Assembly: GCA_035222895.1 (NCBI GenBank)
Contig: JAVYIG010000696.1
Span: 124,001 to 188,000 of the forward strand
Origin: Strongylocentrotus droebachiensis
Lineage: Eukaryota; Echinodermata; Echinoidea; Camarodonta; Strongylocentrotidae
Direction of reading: 5' to 3'
Length of the DNA stretch: 64,000 bases
Below, piece by piece: positions 35,580 through 47,574 of the stretch (position 1 is the first letter of the stretch; each line of letters opens with the position of its first letter). The position numbers and the translations under genes were made by a program. The notes beneath the pieces are model-generated. The model searched no databases, was not told the origin of the DNA, and saw only the letters and a list, made by a program, of their open reading frames with translations.

Positions 35580-37001
35580 CAGTGTGAGTCAAAAAAAACT
35601 TTACACCTAGGAAATTACTAATGATTAAAAAAATAATTTATGAACAGTGAAGTATTATACATCATATGAAAGAGTGTTTTATCTTGAATCGTTTGGTACA
35701 ATTTTTGGGTGGTATGTGTTCACGCTTGGATGAACAGGAGGTATTGTTTGCGAGAGTGCAAAAATCGAATTGCGCCAAAGTATTAAAGTGAGAGAATGAA
35801 TTGAATGTATGAAATGAGATGCATTGCAGATGCTTTTTTCAGTAGCAAAGTCACACACACACACGCACACGCACATATGAAACACACACACTAACACACC
35901 CACCCACACACGCGCACACACAAACATATGATTATGGTGTTCATTTGGAGTAAAATACGCATGTAAAAAAAAAACTCATTCTGTTTCAATATGCTTTGTC
36001 AAACTTTATTTTTTACTTGATCTTCAAATTGTTAACGATCATCATAATTATGATGATAATGTTAATTCAAATGCTTATCATCATGGATCCTTTGAAGCTT
36101 CGTTTGTGACCAGCAAGTAACTGTCCGTTCATCTACTCCTCGACATGACCTCCGTCCCTTTCGATGCACTTTCTAGCGCGATGGAGCATCTCCTGAAACA
36201 CTCGATGAAGCATGCGCCTGTCTCTCCCAAGTGCTTCGCTCTCAATCCTGATCCTCTCTCGTAGGTCGTTGAGGTTCGCAAGTGGGCTCTGGTACACCCG
36301 AGACTTGAGGTAACCCCAGACGAAAAAATCAAGCGGTGTTAGGTCCGGGGATCGAGGTGGCCACTCCACAGGTTCGTTCAGAGCGATGATCCTGTTCCCG
36401 AAGAGTTCTCTCAACTTGGTCATCACAATCCTTGTCCTGCATGCATGACAAGGATGTGAGCAGGGGCACCATCTTGTGCCCACCAAAGGTGCCTGAAATG
36501 ACCGTTTTCTGACGCCTAAATCGTGCCATCTGATCCAGAGCCGGGACAACCTGATCATCTATCATTCTTAGATAGCGCTCCCCATTCACTGTCTGTTCAA
36601 AGAAGAAGTGTGTGTGTGTGTGTACGCGTGTGTGTGCGTGTGCGAGTGTGTGCGTGTGTTTGTGTGACTTATTGAGTGTGACTCTGTGTGTGTTTTGATA
36701 TGTGTGACATGATTAATTTTGGTAGGGATGTTATTTGGATCTGCAAAGACCGAATTAATACCGAAATCCCAATTGTTTTATTCAAACATCACATAAGCAT
36801 TATTTGGCGCAAGTCGATTTTTGCACTCTCGCAAACAATGCCTCCTATTTATCCAAGCGTGAACACATACCACCCAAAATGGTACCAAACGATTTGGGAT
36901 GAAACACTCTTTCATATGGTGTATAATAATTTACTTTTCATAAATGATTCTTAAAATTATTAGCATTTTTCTAGGTGTAAAGTTTTTTTTGACTCACACT
37001 G
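35580..37001 (-). mobile_element. Mariner-like element with ~210-bp inverted ends and TA duplication
   Basis: Ends CAGTGTGAGTCAAAAAAAAC and its reverse, flanked by TA at 35578-35579 and 37002-37003. The end repeats extend about 210 bases inward (35580-35790 and 36795-37001). CA/GT microsatellites lie inside on both flanks of the transposase remnant. It sits in the first intron of the receptor gene. Confidence 0.88.
36133..36589 (-). pseudogene. Transposase remnant of the mariner-like element
   Basis: Two overlapping minus-strand frames cover the C-terminal part. One carries FGNRIIALNEPVEWPPRSPD and LTPLDFFVWGYLKSRVYQ, the 'W-P-P-R-S-P-D-L-x-P-x-D-F' block of IS630/Tc1/mariner-type DDE/D transposases; the frame changes near 36400-36500. 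The N-terminal DNA-binding half and earlier catalytic residues are absent, so this copy cannot make an active enzyme. Confidence 0.75.
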
Positions 37002-37624
37002 TATATTCGTAGGCATGTATGTTCTCTTAGCTAGCAAACTTTGAGCTTGTATGGACACAACAGTTTAAACGTTCAATTGTTAACTTATTACCAAGAGAGA
37101 AGTGGGGTTTGAATTAAAAAACTATCATCATTCATGATGTCCGGAAAGAACAATATAGTAAGATGATTATAACGATTAAAAGTGTATTTTGATAAACAGA
37201 AAGTGCGAAGGAGGTTAGCGACTACTCATCATGAAGATATTTCCCTTAGCATAATATATGTATTTTGCATTTGTGAATACTACAGAGCTTTAAAAGCCCA
37301 TCTGAACTAGTTTGGCCAGGAGGGATTAGACCACCCAGTGTGGTCACTGGCAGGCAGTTATCTAATCAACTCGGCTCTCAATTAACATAAGAAAAAGAGG
37401 ATCATGGGGACCAACGGGCACTATCTAGGCATTGTTTTCTATATAGAGGGGACAAGTAGCTACAAGTAGTGCAGTGGGGCTCGAAGGTGATAACAACACA
37501 CGTTCATTTTTTTGTTGACTGATATATTTGGTAATGTCCTGATATTTTTGTAGAGGATAATGGTATAATAAATTTTTTTTTTTAAGTGGTGGGTCCCCTA
37601 CCCTTTCTTGTATGCTTTGCATGT

Positions 37625-37956
37625 ACGATAGGCAACTATAATGTACATTTATTCTGTACATCTTGGTAGAACGACCCTATTCATATTAATCAATTAATAT
37701 TGAAATGTGTAATATTTTATTGTGGATTAGAGCGAACAAATTATCTTTGAATCTCGAAAAACGTAGTATATGTTATTTAGTAAATCTATAACGATAGGCA
37801 ATTATAATGTACATTTATTCTGTACATCTTGGTAGAACGACCCTATTCATATTAATCAATTAATATTGAAATGTGTAATATTTTATTGTGGATTAGAGCG
37901 AACAAATGATCTTTGAATCTCCAAAATCGAAATATATGTTATTTAGTAGATCTATA
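37625..37956 (+). repeat. Tandem duplication, 166 bp x 2
   Basis: Units starting 'acgataggcaactataatgt' at 37625 and 'acgataggcaattataatgt' at 37791 are about 95% identical by eye. Non-coding. Confidence 0.9.
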
Positions 37957-37994
37957 AATTCATTGCCAGCAAACACGGTTTTTTGAAAATATTC

Positions 37995-38181
37995 CATTCG
38001 AGTGTGTTTCATTTAATATATTTTTTTGGTGTAACGGTTGACCAAAAGCTTTCTTGTAAAAATCACATCGACAATATTTGTAAAATTATTTCCCGAAATA
38101 TTGTTATTATTAACAAAGTAAAGACATGTCTTCCTCTTAATTTCGTAATTATGCTTTATAGTTCTTTGATACTCCCATACT
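37995..38181 (+). pseudogene. LINE reverse-transcriptase C-terminal fragment
   Basis: Reads FFGVTVDQKLSCKNHIDNIC then VKTCLPLNFVIMLYSSLILP, the 'FLGV.ID..L.W..HI..I' and 'LYNSLI.PYL' segment that follows the catalytic domain of many non-LTR retrotransposons. No upstream RT motifs are present. It ends at the TTAA where the next element starts. Confidence 0.65.
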
Positions 38182-38184
38182 TAA

Positions 38185-39517
38185 CTCTAAAAAGGCCGGG
38201 CTGTTTGAGGTCTTAATACGGCCGGGAGGGGGGCATTATCCCCCATCATTGATCTCGGCCGTGATACGGCCGATCGCCGCAAAAGAATTGCACGCATGTC
38301 AAGTGAAGTGTATAGAAAACTATGGTAAATTTAATTTTTTGAAAAATGCACTCATTTGCATATTAATCGTAATTTATGAAAATAAGGTCATAACATTCAT
38401 ATTTTTACGCATAAATCATATATTCTTCATATTTAAACATTAGTTTTTACTAAATATATTCTTTAGACCATTTGGAATAATAATACTCCCAACAAATTGG
38501 AAGATTGGCGTTATTCATTATGATATATATTGATTTGATAATTTCTTATGCCTATAGCTCCGTTTAGTCTCATTTCACAACGCCCCCTATCGTCAGAGTC
38601 AGCAGCCTAACATGTTAGCCTATGTAATTTACCCCCCAAAATCGTTAACAATTCATTTTTTGTTTAAACGAAAAGCTCATCCACCCCAACGTACGTTATC
38701 ACTAGCTCTTTTATTGGAACCCTCATGTCCCATTGAGTTTTGAAAGTTCGACCACCGTAATTTGAGCAAAATAGGTTGCAAGCTCGTCATTGCCTATAAT
38801 AAACATGTGAAACAAGTCGAACTTTGGACTCAGTTTGCCAAGCGATTTTAAGATTATAGGTCAAGCACACGAAGGATAAGAAGCATGAGTTATCATAGAT
38901 CCCTTCTGCTTGGTTCATTATGTCCATTTCTTCCAACCCCCCACCGTCATTTTTCCATTTAGTAAAAGCAAGCATTTTGCCGAGGTAAGCAAAAACATGA
39001 ATATTCATGAACGGTCAGACAATACTTTAACAGCCTTTTAGTACGTAACTAACGTATAGTGAATGGGAATGGGTGACGATCCGTCCAGGAGGTAGAGGTC
39101 AGTGGTTTGTGCTGGCAATGTTCCAGCGAGCGAAAATGAGACAACCGGAGCAATATGTATTTATTTGTTTTTTTAATTTATGTCTTTTACTGTTTTTGTT
39201 GTTTTATTTTAATTATAACTATAATTCAATTATATGTACCCCCAAAACCAACTCCCAAAACCAACTCCCAAACTATAAACAAGACCAAATAATCAATTTT
39301 GTATCTCTTTTTTCGAAAAACGAGATTTCCATACGTTTTGTACACAAATCACGAAAATGTGCGATTTTCGGGCTGACATGCACAGACAAAAGGTCACGTG
39401 ACTTTGTAATGGTAAGTCAGCGAGCGGCGGGGCGCCATCCGTATGCGTTCCCGAACGATCAGAAAAATCGCGGAAGGGGGGGGGGGGCATAATGGCCCAC
39501 CCCCGGCCTTATTAGGG
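38185..39517. mobile_element. TTAA-flanked element with GGCCGGG ends
   Basis: TTAA at 38181-38184 and 39518-39521. Ends 'ctctaaaaaggccggg' and 'ccccggccttattaggg' are imperfect inverted repeats. Inside, about 38565-39005 is an inverted copy of 47575-48020, so the element carries or was hit by another repeat. No transposase is seen. Confidence 0.55.
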
Positions 39518-39814
39518 TTAAACTATGGTCTCTTAGTTTGGGGTAACACACATCAAACGTCATTATATGAAAGTGTTTTTAGTACAAAAGAAGATGTTTC
39601 GTCTCATTTGTAATTCCCCATTTCGCTCCCATACAGACGCTTTATTCTGTGAAAATAAGATACTATAAGTAAAGGACTTATATTTTTGCCAACTTCGTCT
39701 ATTTATGTATAATTATCGAATAATATGTTGCCATCAATGTGTAAGTTTCGTTAGATTCTGTGATTTTTTTTTTTTTTTTAACTAGAACTCAAGTTTATCT
39801 TTAAGGGTTTATGC

Positions 39815-40180
39815 TTTGAAGTTGAATGATTGCAATTTCTTGACCATGCCATCAACTTTATAGCGAGAGACTTGATGACAGACTAACATCACGAATTCAG
39901 TTCCGGGTACAAAAGGAGTACAAACGGTATCTTACCAGGAAGATGTTTGTGGATATTCACATGCTGAATGTCGGGTGAGAGGCCACGGTATACGGATAAC
40001 AGTTAATTGAGAATACCTGTGGGAAATCGGTTTGTTGGTCGTTGATGTTGCGGAGAATACTGGTGAAAATGGAAACATTAAAAGTGCTGAAACTGTTTTT
40101 TATCAACTTTCTCTCTTTTCGTTTGTTTTCCGATATTGATACAAGGTAGGTTGCTATCATGGATTAAAATCCATATTGGT
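39815..40180 (+). pseudogene. Receptor leader-exon copy 1 (frameshifted) with 5' flank
   Basis: An ATG at 40069 begins METLKVLKLF, the start of the signal peptide found in the other leaders, but an extra T in the Phe/Leu run shifts the frame. The donor at 40145/40146 is then reached in phase 2, not phase 1. The upstream ~250 bases match the flanks of the leaders at 43.3, 54.4 and 60.5 kb. It therefore cannot join a phase-1 Ig exon. Confidence 0.7.
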
Positions 40181-40215
40181 GTGTGGTTTTTGGATTATTG
40201 GGGTAATCACAAATG

Positions 40216-40345
40216 AGGGGGGGGGGATTCTCCGGGGGTAATTTTCCGGAGGGTAATTTTCCGGGGGGTTATCGTCCTACGGGGAAAGTTTTCCGGGGGG
40301 GTAATTTTCCGGGGAGTGATGGCCCAGGGGTTAATTGTCCTGATA
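40216..40345 (+). repeat. Degenerate 'ggggtaattttccgg' tandem array
   Basis: Five or six units of G-rich 'gggtaattttccggg' type with poly-G interruptions. Similar words appear at 51822-51900 in the opposite sense. The N-rich/G-rich ORFs over it are artefacts. Confidence 0.7.
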
Positions 40346-40349
40346 CGCA

Positions 40350-40765
40350 ACAGAACATGCACAATGAGCTACAAGTTCATGGATATGTGTGTTTATCAAC
40401 AAGTTTCGAAAATCACAATATAATGTCCACATTCACAATGCTTTTATTTGGTCAACATCGTTAACATATGAACTATATTCAATCTTTACTTTTTATTCTT
40501 CCAAAAATATAACGTATTAATTAATATGAATGGTGAGCCGAAACATGTACGAAGAAGTATCAAATTATGCCTCATGACCAATCGGAAAGTTAATATGATC
40601 ATTTGTATAACATTCTCAATCAGTAATACTCTTTGTCTCTGAGAAATGAAAATGCATTATATATCCGACACTTCTGATTCAGCCACTTTAGAAAAGCCCA
40701 AAATATGATAACAAATTTCAAAAATTCATAAATTTCTCGATTTTGTCAGACATCATTCAATTTCT
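40350..40765 (+). repeat. Segmental duplicate A1 (partner 45469-45880)
   Basis: About 415 bases from 'acagaacatgcacaatgagc' to 'catcattcaattt', repeated in the same orientation at 45469-45880 with few differences. Non-coding. After this block the two copies diverge because the next element is present only here. Confidence 0.85.
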
Positions 40766-40767
40766 AT

Positions 40768-41870
40768 TATTAGGTGGTCTGTCGTTGACAGACCACCTAT
40801 TAGTTTCGTCAGGATTTTCTTTCTTTCTTTATTTTTATTTATTTCTCCCCACTTGTTAGTGCCTAGGATAACTCAAGATCAGTTTAGTCAATTTCGTTAA
40901 ATTTTGGCACAGTCATAGGTCATTGTCATAAGACGTGACAGTAACATTTTCAAGGTCATCAAGTCTTCATGACGTCATCCAAGCGTCATTTTGTGTTTTT
41001 TTGTTGGTACTTTCAACTCATGATCATATCTTCATAACGGAAAGGCATTTCTTATTCATATTTATCATGATTAAAGTCAATATCCGTCCGGTCAATTTCA
41101 GGTCAAAAAACGCGCGTATGCAAACGTCCGCGCGTCAGCGAGCGCGCACGAAATAAAAATGCTCGAAATTGTCTCAAATTCATTTTGCATACGTTTTAGG
41201 CCATTTTAAGCAGTTTGCAAATAAGCGCGCATACGCGCATTTTCGCGCGTACTGGCATTTTGCAACATAAAATCGCCAAATTGTCTTCACCATTATATTT
41301 GACACATTTTGCCAAGCATTTTGATACCTTGTTCACCTTTTTCTGAGCATTAATAACGGAATGAGCGTCCGTTTAAGATACATGTCCGTGCGTGCGAGCT
41401 CTTGTAGTACATAGCATATATGGGCAAAAACATGCCTATACAAAATCCATTGTAGCCCTTTAAGATGCCGTTAACCCCTTAATTTTTATTTTCATATTTG
41501 GATAGAGTAAGAATCTTAGATATGATTTCATGTCTCATTTGACCCTCAATGAACTCATGACGACATCATAACGGCCTCTGAACTCAAAATTTATATTTGA
41601 ATATTATGACGTCAGCATATTTTTAGAAAATTGATTGTATCTCTGTAAATATTGATCGATTTTCCTCCAAATTTGGATATGTTCTAGCTGAGACAGTTCT
41701 CTACGAATACAATTCCACCAATTTTCATTTTGACAAAGACATCATGGCGTATTTTTTGCGATTGAAGGAGGCATGTCAATTTTTCACATTTTGCGTGTAT
41801 TCTCTATGGGACATGACTTCTTTCAAAACTGGATTCTATATACATTCCCGTCTTTCGCGAGCAATAGCAT
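40768..41870. mobile_element. Insert starting with a perfect hairpin (aggtggtctgtc)
   Basis: Begins 'aggtggtctgtcgttgacag' and continues 'accacct', a hairpin like the one heading the 4.4-kb element. It includes 'catgcaaacgtccgcgcg'-type CG-rich text in an AT-rich background. It lies between two blocks (40350-40765 and 42060-42180) that are much closer together in the 45.5-46.5 kb copy, so it is probably an insertion. Right limit approximate. Confidence 0.5.
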
Positions 41871-42059
41871 CATGATCATCATTGTTTACATGTCTATATA
41901 ACTTCTCCCTTTCTCTATATAGTTTCTGCTTGGTTTTTGTTGCTTTTTGAGTATGTTGTAGCTGAGACTATATGCTATCTAAATGTCCCCTCATTTTTTC
42001 AATCAGATGTCAGGTTTATGATCATCATGACCATCATGATCATCACCATCATCATGGTC

Positions 42060-42180
42060 TAATGATGCAATTTAGCCCTTTGTCAAACGAATACATTGAT
42101 TATTTTTCGAGTTGTGTTCATACAGCACATTTAATAAGACAGAGAATCGTAATTAGCTTTAACATAATAGTAAATATGAA
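42060..42180 (+). repeat. Segmental duplicate B1 (partner 46345-46455)
   Basis: The block 'atgcaatttagccctttgtc' through 'aacataatagtaa' recurs in the same orientation at 46345-46455. Its distance to block A differs by about 0.8 kb between the copies. Confidence 0.85.
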
Positions 42181-42973
42181 CGATAGATAATAGTTAATAA
42201 ATATGTGTGCGAAAGTACCGGACCTACTTTTTAACCACCCTACATTAATCTTTTTTCAATGGTTTACCTTTGAATAAGCAAAATACTTTTTGAAATTTCG
42301 ATTTAGAGTAACGAGAAGAAACGGAGGGGGAACTGTTTTTCCCTAGCTATACTAAAATAACTGGAAAATATTTTTCTCCTATCATAAAAAGACTTTGTAC
42401 GGTATTACATATAAATAAGGCGCTTTTAATAATACTGACATTTCAAGGCCAAATTCACAGTTTCAGCCAAATGAACGTAGCCAATTTTTAAAGCATCAAA
42501 ATGTGAACCCTTAGGCATTTTGGAAATAATCCTCCGATTAGTTTAACAACTTTGCACTAAACATCGGTTGGTTATAATCTTTTATATTACGATAGTTGTT
42601 TTTGCAGGAGAAATGACGTTTTAGGACTAAAAGCATGTAAAATATTTTTATTAGGGGTTTATGCGAAGTCAAGATTACGGTGACTTTTGCTAAAATGCAT
42701 TTAAAAAATGATGAATCAAACAAAAAAAAACAAAGAACTGCATATGGTTCTAAAAAAAAAAACCCATATTGTTAGAATAAGTCTGATGCGATATATATAT
42801 ATATATATACATAACATATTATATCTATTTACAAATTACATGTATGTTAGAGCTAAATATCATTAACTTTTGTTATGATCTTTAGTCACCTGTAAGAACC
42901 TCAAAAGGTTAGGCGTAAAAACAAAAGAATATACTTTGTTGACATTTCCCAGGTATATTACCCAAAGGAGCCT

Positions 42974-43008
<35 letters not shown>

Positions 43009-43283
43009 CAAGGTTCAATTATTCTTTTATTTTTCATATGATATAATACAATCAAATGAATAAGCAATATACAAATTCAATAACATAATATAAACCAAAC
43101 CTTTTACAAATGATTACACAATTTTTTTAATAAATCATTAAGATTTTCAAAGACTGAGGTACATATATGCTCGCATGACCATGATGACAACTTCATAAGA
43201 CCATCGACTCAGTCATGATCACCCCAATATAAAAGCAAATAATCACACACCAACATGGATTTGAATGGATGATAGCAGCCTAC

Positions 43284-43359
43284 CTTGTATCAATATCGGA
43301 AAACAGACGAAAAGAAACAAAGTTGATAAAAACATTTTCATCGCTTTTAAAGCTGCCAT
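43284..43359 (-). CDS. Leader exon 2: signal peptide of the receptor
   Basis: ATG at 43359-43357, 25 codons plus one base, donor GTAGGC. Encodes MAALKAMKMFLSTLFLFVCF then PILIQ: a short basic start and a long hydrophobic core, a clean secretion signal. The phase-1 donor fits the phase-1 acceptor at 34713, giving ...ILIQ-G-EVVYITV. It is the only leader on the minus strand, so it is the best first exon for the minus-strand receptor. The intervening intron would be 8.6 kb. Confidence 0.65.
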
Positions 43360-43493
43360 TTTCACCAGTATTCTTCGGAACATCCACATCAAACAAATCG
43401 ATTTTCCACACGTATTCTCAATTAACTGTTATACGTTTACCGTCGACCCTCACCCAGCAATCAGTGTGAATATCCACAAACATCTTCCCGGTC

Positions 43494-45061
43494 GCGTAAT
43501 TTTTTTCCCACTTGAGCTCGGGACCCCCAGTATGAACTCATTTGCATACAGCCAATCGGAGCTCATCTTGTCAATAACAAGCTTTACGCGTGCTAACGAT
43601 GCGAAATTAAAAACTGTGCGAAGCTCTAGACTTCACACACGTACACACAGCACCTTGCCTATATCAGAATGCATGGTGTGCATGCATAGGCATAGGCTTG
43701 CAAATGTTTCATTTCAGCTCTAACATCTCTACCTTCAGCAAATTTATTACAGATCTAAATATCACTGAGCTTATCAAATAAGGGAGTTTACATATACAAT
43801 CTGCGCATGGGCAGATAAAGGTCATTTGTACCAAAATTGTAAAACCCACAGAGATGAACACTGGATATGCGCTCATGAAAGTTATGTAACATTATTCATT
43901 TATGCACCAACGGTACATTCTATGATACGCAGGTGGAAGTATTCTTTTCAAGAGGTCAATTAAAAGGTATTCATGAAGCACATCTAGGACTTTGGCAGTT
44001 ATTATTCTAAGATGCTTAAAGTGGAACTTCTCCTTGTGTAAAAGATATGTGGATATTTGGGGTCATATGTGCCATGTGCTATCTGTAAACTCCCTTATTG
44101 CTGTGAAAAACTGTTATTTAGCACTAAGTTACAATCTAGATATTATTAGAGCCTTTTAGAGGTGTATAATATAGTCTAGATCTATAATAAATTCTAAACC
44201 GTAAAATCTTTAGAAATGAGGCGCTATAAAATATAGTGGCTTTGATGGCGAGAAATAGTGCGGTGTGATATGTAATCCCGTAGGATTTTTTTGCCAAAGT
44301 TGATTTTTTGTTGTTGTTGCTGTTTTGGCTTCAAAAGGGTCCCATTTGGCCAAAAATGATGGGGTTCAAATTTTCAGACCCCTCCTTCATTTCCTGTGGG
44401 GTCCATATTGGGATCCAAAAAGGCATATATAACGCGCAATATGGAAATTTGGTGTCTTCAGGAAAATTTGAACCCATCATTTTTTTATAGCTTGGACCCC
44501 AATGAATCCAAAATTCCAAAAAAATCTACTTTGGCACAAAATTCCTACCGGAGCTGTTTCAGTGACATACCGTACCACACTAAAAGGCCTATCCTTGATT
44601 ACTAGAGTAATCTAAATTTAGATCTAGCGCTAAGTAATAACATTACACGGCAATTTCATAAGCTGATATTATATTACAGCCTTTTATATAATTATAGTGG
44701 TTTCAATGACGAGAAAGGCCTATCCTTGATTGATAGAGTTATTGTAACTTATAGTGATAAATAACAGTTTTCACAGCAATTGATAAGCTGATATTTGTAG
44801 ATGGGTAATAAATTTGCTAAAGGTAGAGATGTTAGAGCTGAAATGAAACATTTGCAAGCCTGTGCCTATGCCCGCACATCATGCATTCTGATATAGGCAA
44901 GGCGCTGTGTGTGTACGTGTGTGAAGCCCGGAGCTTCGCACAGTTTTGAATTTCGCATCTTTAGCACGCGTAAAGCTTGTTATTGACAAGATTAGCTCTG
45001 ATTGGCTGTATGCAAATGAGTTCATACTGGGGGTCCCGAGCTCAAGTGGGGAAAAATTACG
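43494..45061. mobile_element. 1.57-kb palindromic element with 10-bp target duplication
   Basis: Target duplication CTTCCCGGTC at 43484-43493 and 45062-45071. Arms start CGTAATTTTT...CCCACTTGAGC on both sides and pair for about 250 bases (43500-43740 with 44815-45055); the middle holds 'gatctataataaat' repeats. It split a leader-exon 5' region: the outer flank continues at 45072-45230 in minus orientation, and the uninterrupted versions are at 39.9, 54.3 and 60.4 kb. A 9-10 bp duplication suggests a Mutator-type insertion (inference). No transposase. Confidence 0.75.
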
Positions 45062-45071
45062 CTTCCCGGTC

Positions 45072-45230
45072 AGATACCGTTTGTACTCCTTTTGTACCCG
45101 GAACTGAATTCGTGGTGTTAGTCTGTCATCAAGTCTCTCACTATAGAGTTGATGGCATGGTCAAGAAATTGCAACCATTCAAGTTCAAAGTATTAACCCT
45201 TAAGCTGCCAAGAACTTGCTCATTTATACA
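45072..45230 (-). promoter_or_regulatory. Upstream part of leader 2 5' region, displaced by the palindrome
   Basis: Minus-strand text matches the sequence about 130-260 bases before the ATG of the other leaders ('gaattcagttccgggtacaa' block). In this copy it lies 1.57 kb further upstream because of the inserted palindrome. Conservation among four copies suggests it is 5' UTR or promoter; no specific element is recognised. Confidence 0.45.
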
Positions 45231-45468
45231 CATAGAAATATCATGTGTATACTTGTTTACTTTAACAAAAACAGTGGATTTACTAATTGGCGTATTACGC
45301 AGAGTGTGTTGTTTGTCTCTTATTTTGACGCTTCACTGCCTGATTAACATTAGCATTTCGGGAGGTATTTGGCATTTCATTCATCCTTCTTTTTTGGTAC
45401 AAAAAATTAAGCATCATAAGATCAATTTCTGGCACCGGTATTGGTATTCTATGGGCAAGTTATGGGCC

Positions 45469-45880
45469 AACAGAACATGCACAATGAGCTACAAGTTCAT
45501 GGATATGTGTTTATCAACAAGTTTCGAAAACCACAATATAATTTCCACATTCACAATGCTTTTATTTGGTCAACATCGTTAACATATGAACTATATTAAA
45601 TCTTTACATATCATTCTTCCAAAAATATAACATGTTAATTAATATGAATGGTGAGCCGAAACATGTACGAAGAAGTATCAAATTATGCCTAATGACCAAT
45701 CGGAAAGTTAATAGGATCATTTGTATAAAATTCTCAATCAGTAATACTCTTTGCCTCTGAGAAATGAAAAGGCATTATATCCGACACTTCTGATTCAGCC
45801 ACTTTAGAAAAGCCCAAAATATGATAACAAATTTCAAAAATTCATAAATTTCTCGATTTTGTCATACATCATTCAATTTT
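45469..45880 (+). repeat. Segmental duplicate A2
   Basis: Same-orientation partner of 40350-40765, roughly 96% identical by eye. Non-coding. Confidence 0.85.
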
Positions 45881-46344
45881 TTACCAGTTTATAATTCTGT
45901 TTTGTTTAGTTTTCGTCTAGAGTGTTTTGCGTTCAAGGTTACCACTCAAGCCTTGTTCAAAGAAAGAAGAAAAATGGGAGTACCAAGCTTGAAGATAATG
46001 GTTTAAGCCTTGCTTTATTCTCATAAGCTTTTATTTCCTCGCAATGTACATAGCGACTTTCGAAACTCCTTCACTGTAATTGGAATCTAGTTATTTTAGC
46101 CCTGATTTTCACTCGCTGCTTTTTTGTTGCTGTTCTTTGGTATCATTACAATTGCTTCATTTTTCCCTACTGCTATTACATTCAAGCGTTTATTAATTAA
46201 GACTGAAAGTGATTCCCCCTTTTACTTTGCTTAATGCGAATAACTCAAGTACGCAACTGAAAACCAATTACTTTATAATGCTTTAAATAGTCAACATAAT
46301 AAAATCTGTTTCTATTCTCGCTGTAATCATTATTATCAAGACAT

Positions 46345-46455
46345 GCAATTTAGCCCTTTGTCAAAGGAATACATTGATTATGTTTCGAGTTGTGTTCATA
46401 CAGCACATTTAATAAGACAGAGAATCGTGATTAGCTTTAACATAATAGTAAGTAC
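46345..46455 (+). repeat. Segmental duplicate B2
   Basis: Partner of 42060-42180. Confidence 0.85.
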
Positions 46456-46682
46456 TTGTGAAAAATAAACCTATTTCAATGAGGTAACATGAATTCCTCG
46501 AGATGTACAATAGGGTGGGGTCTAAATTTTCCCTTGATTTGATTTTTCGGAACTAGTTTCGATCGTGTTCTTTTAATCACATCATGATGTACCTTTATGT
46601 TATATCATTACGATTGTCTGTCATTGTTTATATTATGTGAAAAGAAATGAAAAACAAATTCGCTCTGTATAGAGATACTCAG

Positions 46683-46988
46683 GCGCGTACGCAGGGGGGG
46701 GGGGGGGGAGGGTGTTGGGGGTTGAACCCCCCTTTGCAATGTTTTATGTGTATTTTTGATCAACCCGCCCCCCCCCCCCCCTCCTTGGTATTTTTTTATT
46801 TTAATTTTTAATTTTGTTAATTATGCCAATGACTGACCTAAAAAGATGACCTTACCCCCCAACGGAGCAAAATATCAAATTTTCAAATTTCGAGACCAAA
46901 AAAAAAAAAAAAAGACCTCTTCGGCCCGATTTAAAAATGTTAACCCCCCCCCCCCCCCCTTTTAAAAAATCCTGCGTACGCCCGTGGA
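46683..46988. mobile_element. MITE with 'ggcgtacgcagg' ends and poly-G/poly-C arms
   Basis: The left 'aggcgcgtacgcagg' plus poly-G is mirrored by poly-C, 'aaaaaatcctgcgtacgcc' on the right. The homopolymer arms are likely variable. Non-coding. Confidence 0.7.
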
Positions 46989-47574
46989 TATACTTCTACT
47001 ACATATGATTTGATAGCTTATTTGACTGACATAGGAATGCGTCAGGGACCATGACGTATTGCCTCTGTCAGGGAAACGCGTAGCTTTTGAAAAGTCACTA
47101 TGTGAGAGTGATACACAAATCGGACGAAAAAGGCATCACAGTTCGTTTTTACACTTTCTTGCAACCTTGCCATTCAAAAGCCCGTAAAAGCGTATTTTCG
47201 CCATTGAACTGACGCCTCTTAACTGAATACATGATTCAACCTTCCATTGTCAAAATTTGCTAGCAATCAAAATACAACTATTTGTTTATTATTTTAAAAT
47301 ACTAATTGTGTGATCAAACTAGGTAAACAATATTAGGGTAGATATACGTCAACATAAACATATATCTTACGAGTCTGACCCAACATAGTGAACAGAGATT
47401 ACCATCTCATTGGAGTAATGAACTTAATTTATTTGTTATAATTCTAAGCATTCCTATACAATATTCTCAAAATGGAGGATTAATTAGTTTTTTTCTCGAC
47501 ATGGCAACATTCAATGAATGAAACTGTACTGTCTTACTATTAAACAAACTATTTATATGCCTAACAACATATTA

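Larger units (their letters stand above)
19874..43359 (-). pseudogene. Kinase-less Tie-like receptor (Ig-Ig-EGF x5-Ig-FN3 x3-TM-tail), probably disabled
   Basis: Exons in transcript order: 43359-43284 (leader), 34713-34381, 33190-32915, 32022-31888, 31098-30937, 30626-30495, 29831-29685, 28817-28689, 26982-26689, 26403-26133, 25203-25133, 23997-23769, 22918-22680, 21947-21878, 20892-20790, 20177-19874. Phases agree throughout. The order signal peptide, two Ig, EGFs, Ig, three FN3, transmembrane matches Tie/angiopoietin-receptor ectodomains, and the second EGF exon has the Tie hallmark [11 protein letters not shown]. Tie receptors bind extracellular ligands and signal through a cytoplasmic kinase. 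Here the tail is about 100 residues and no kinase exon exists between the membrane exon and the end. Defects are a 1-base insertion in FN3-1, a SINE at the FN3-1 donor, and TAG and TAA inside the tail frame. It may be a pseudogene, a variant allele, or a receptor truncated at the first stop. The leader assignment rests on phase and on paralogous leaders nearby. Confidence 0.72.
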
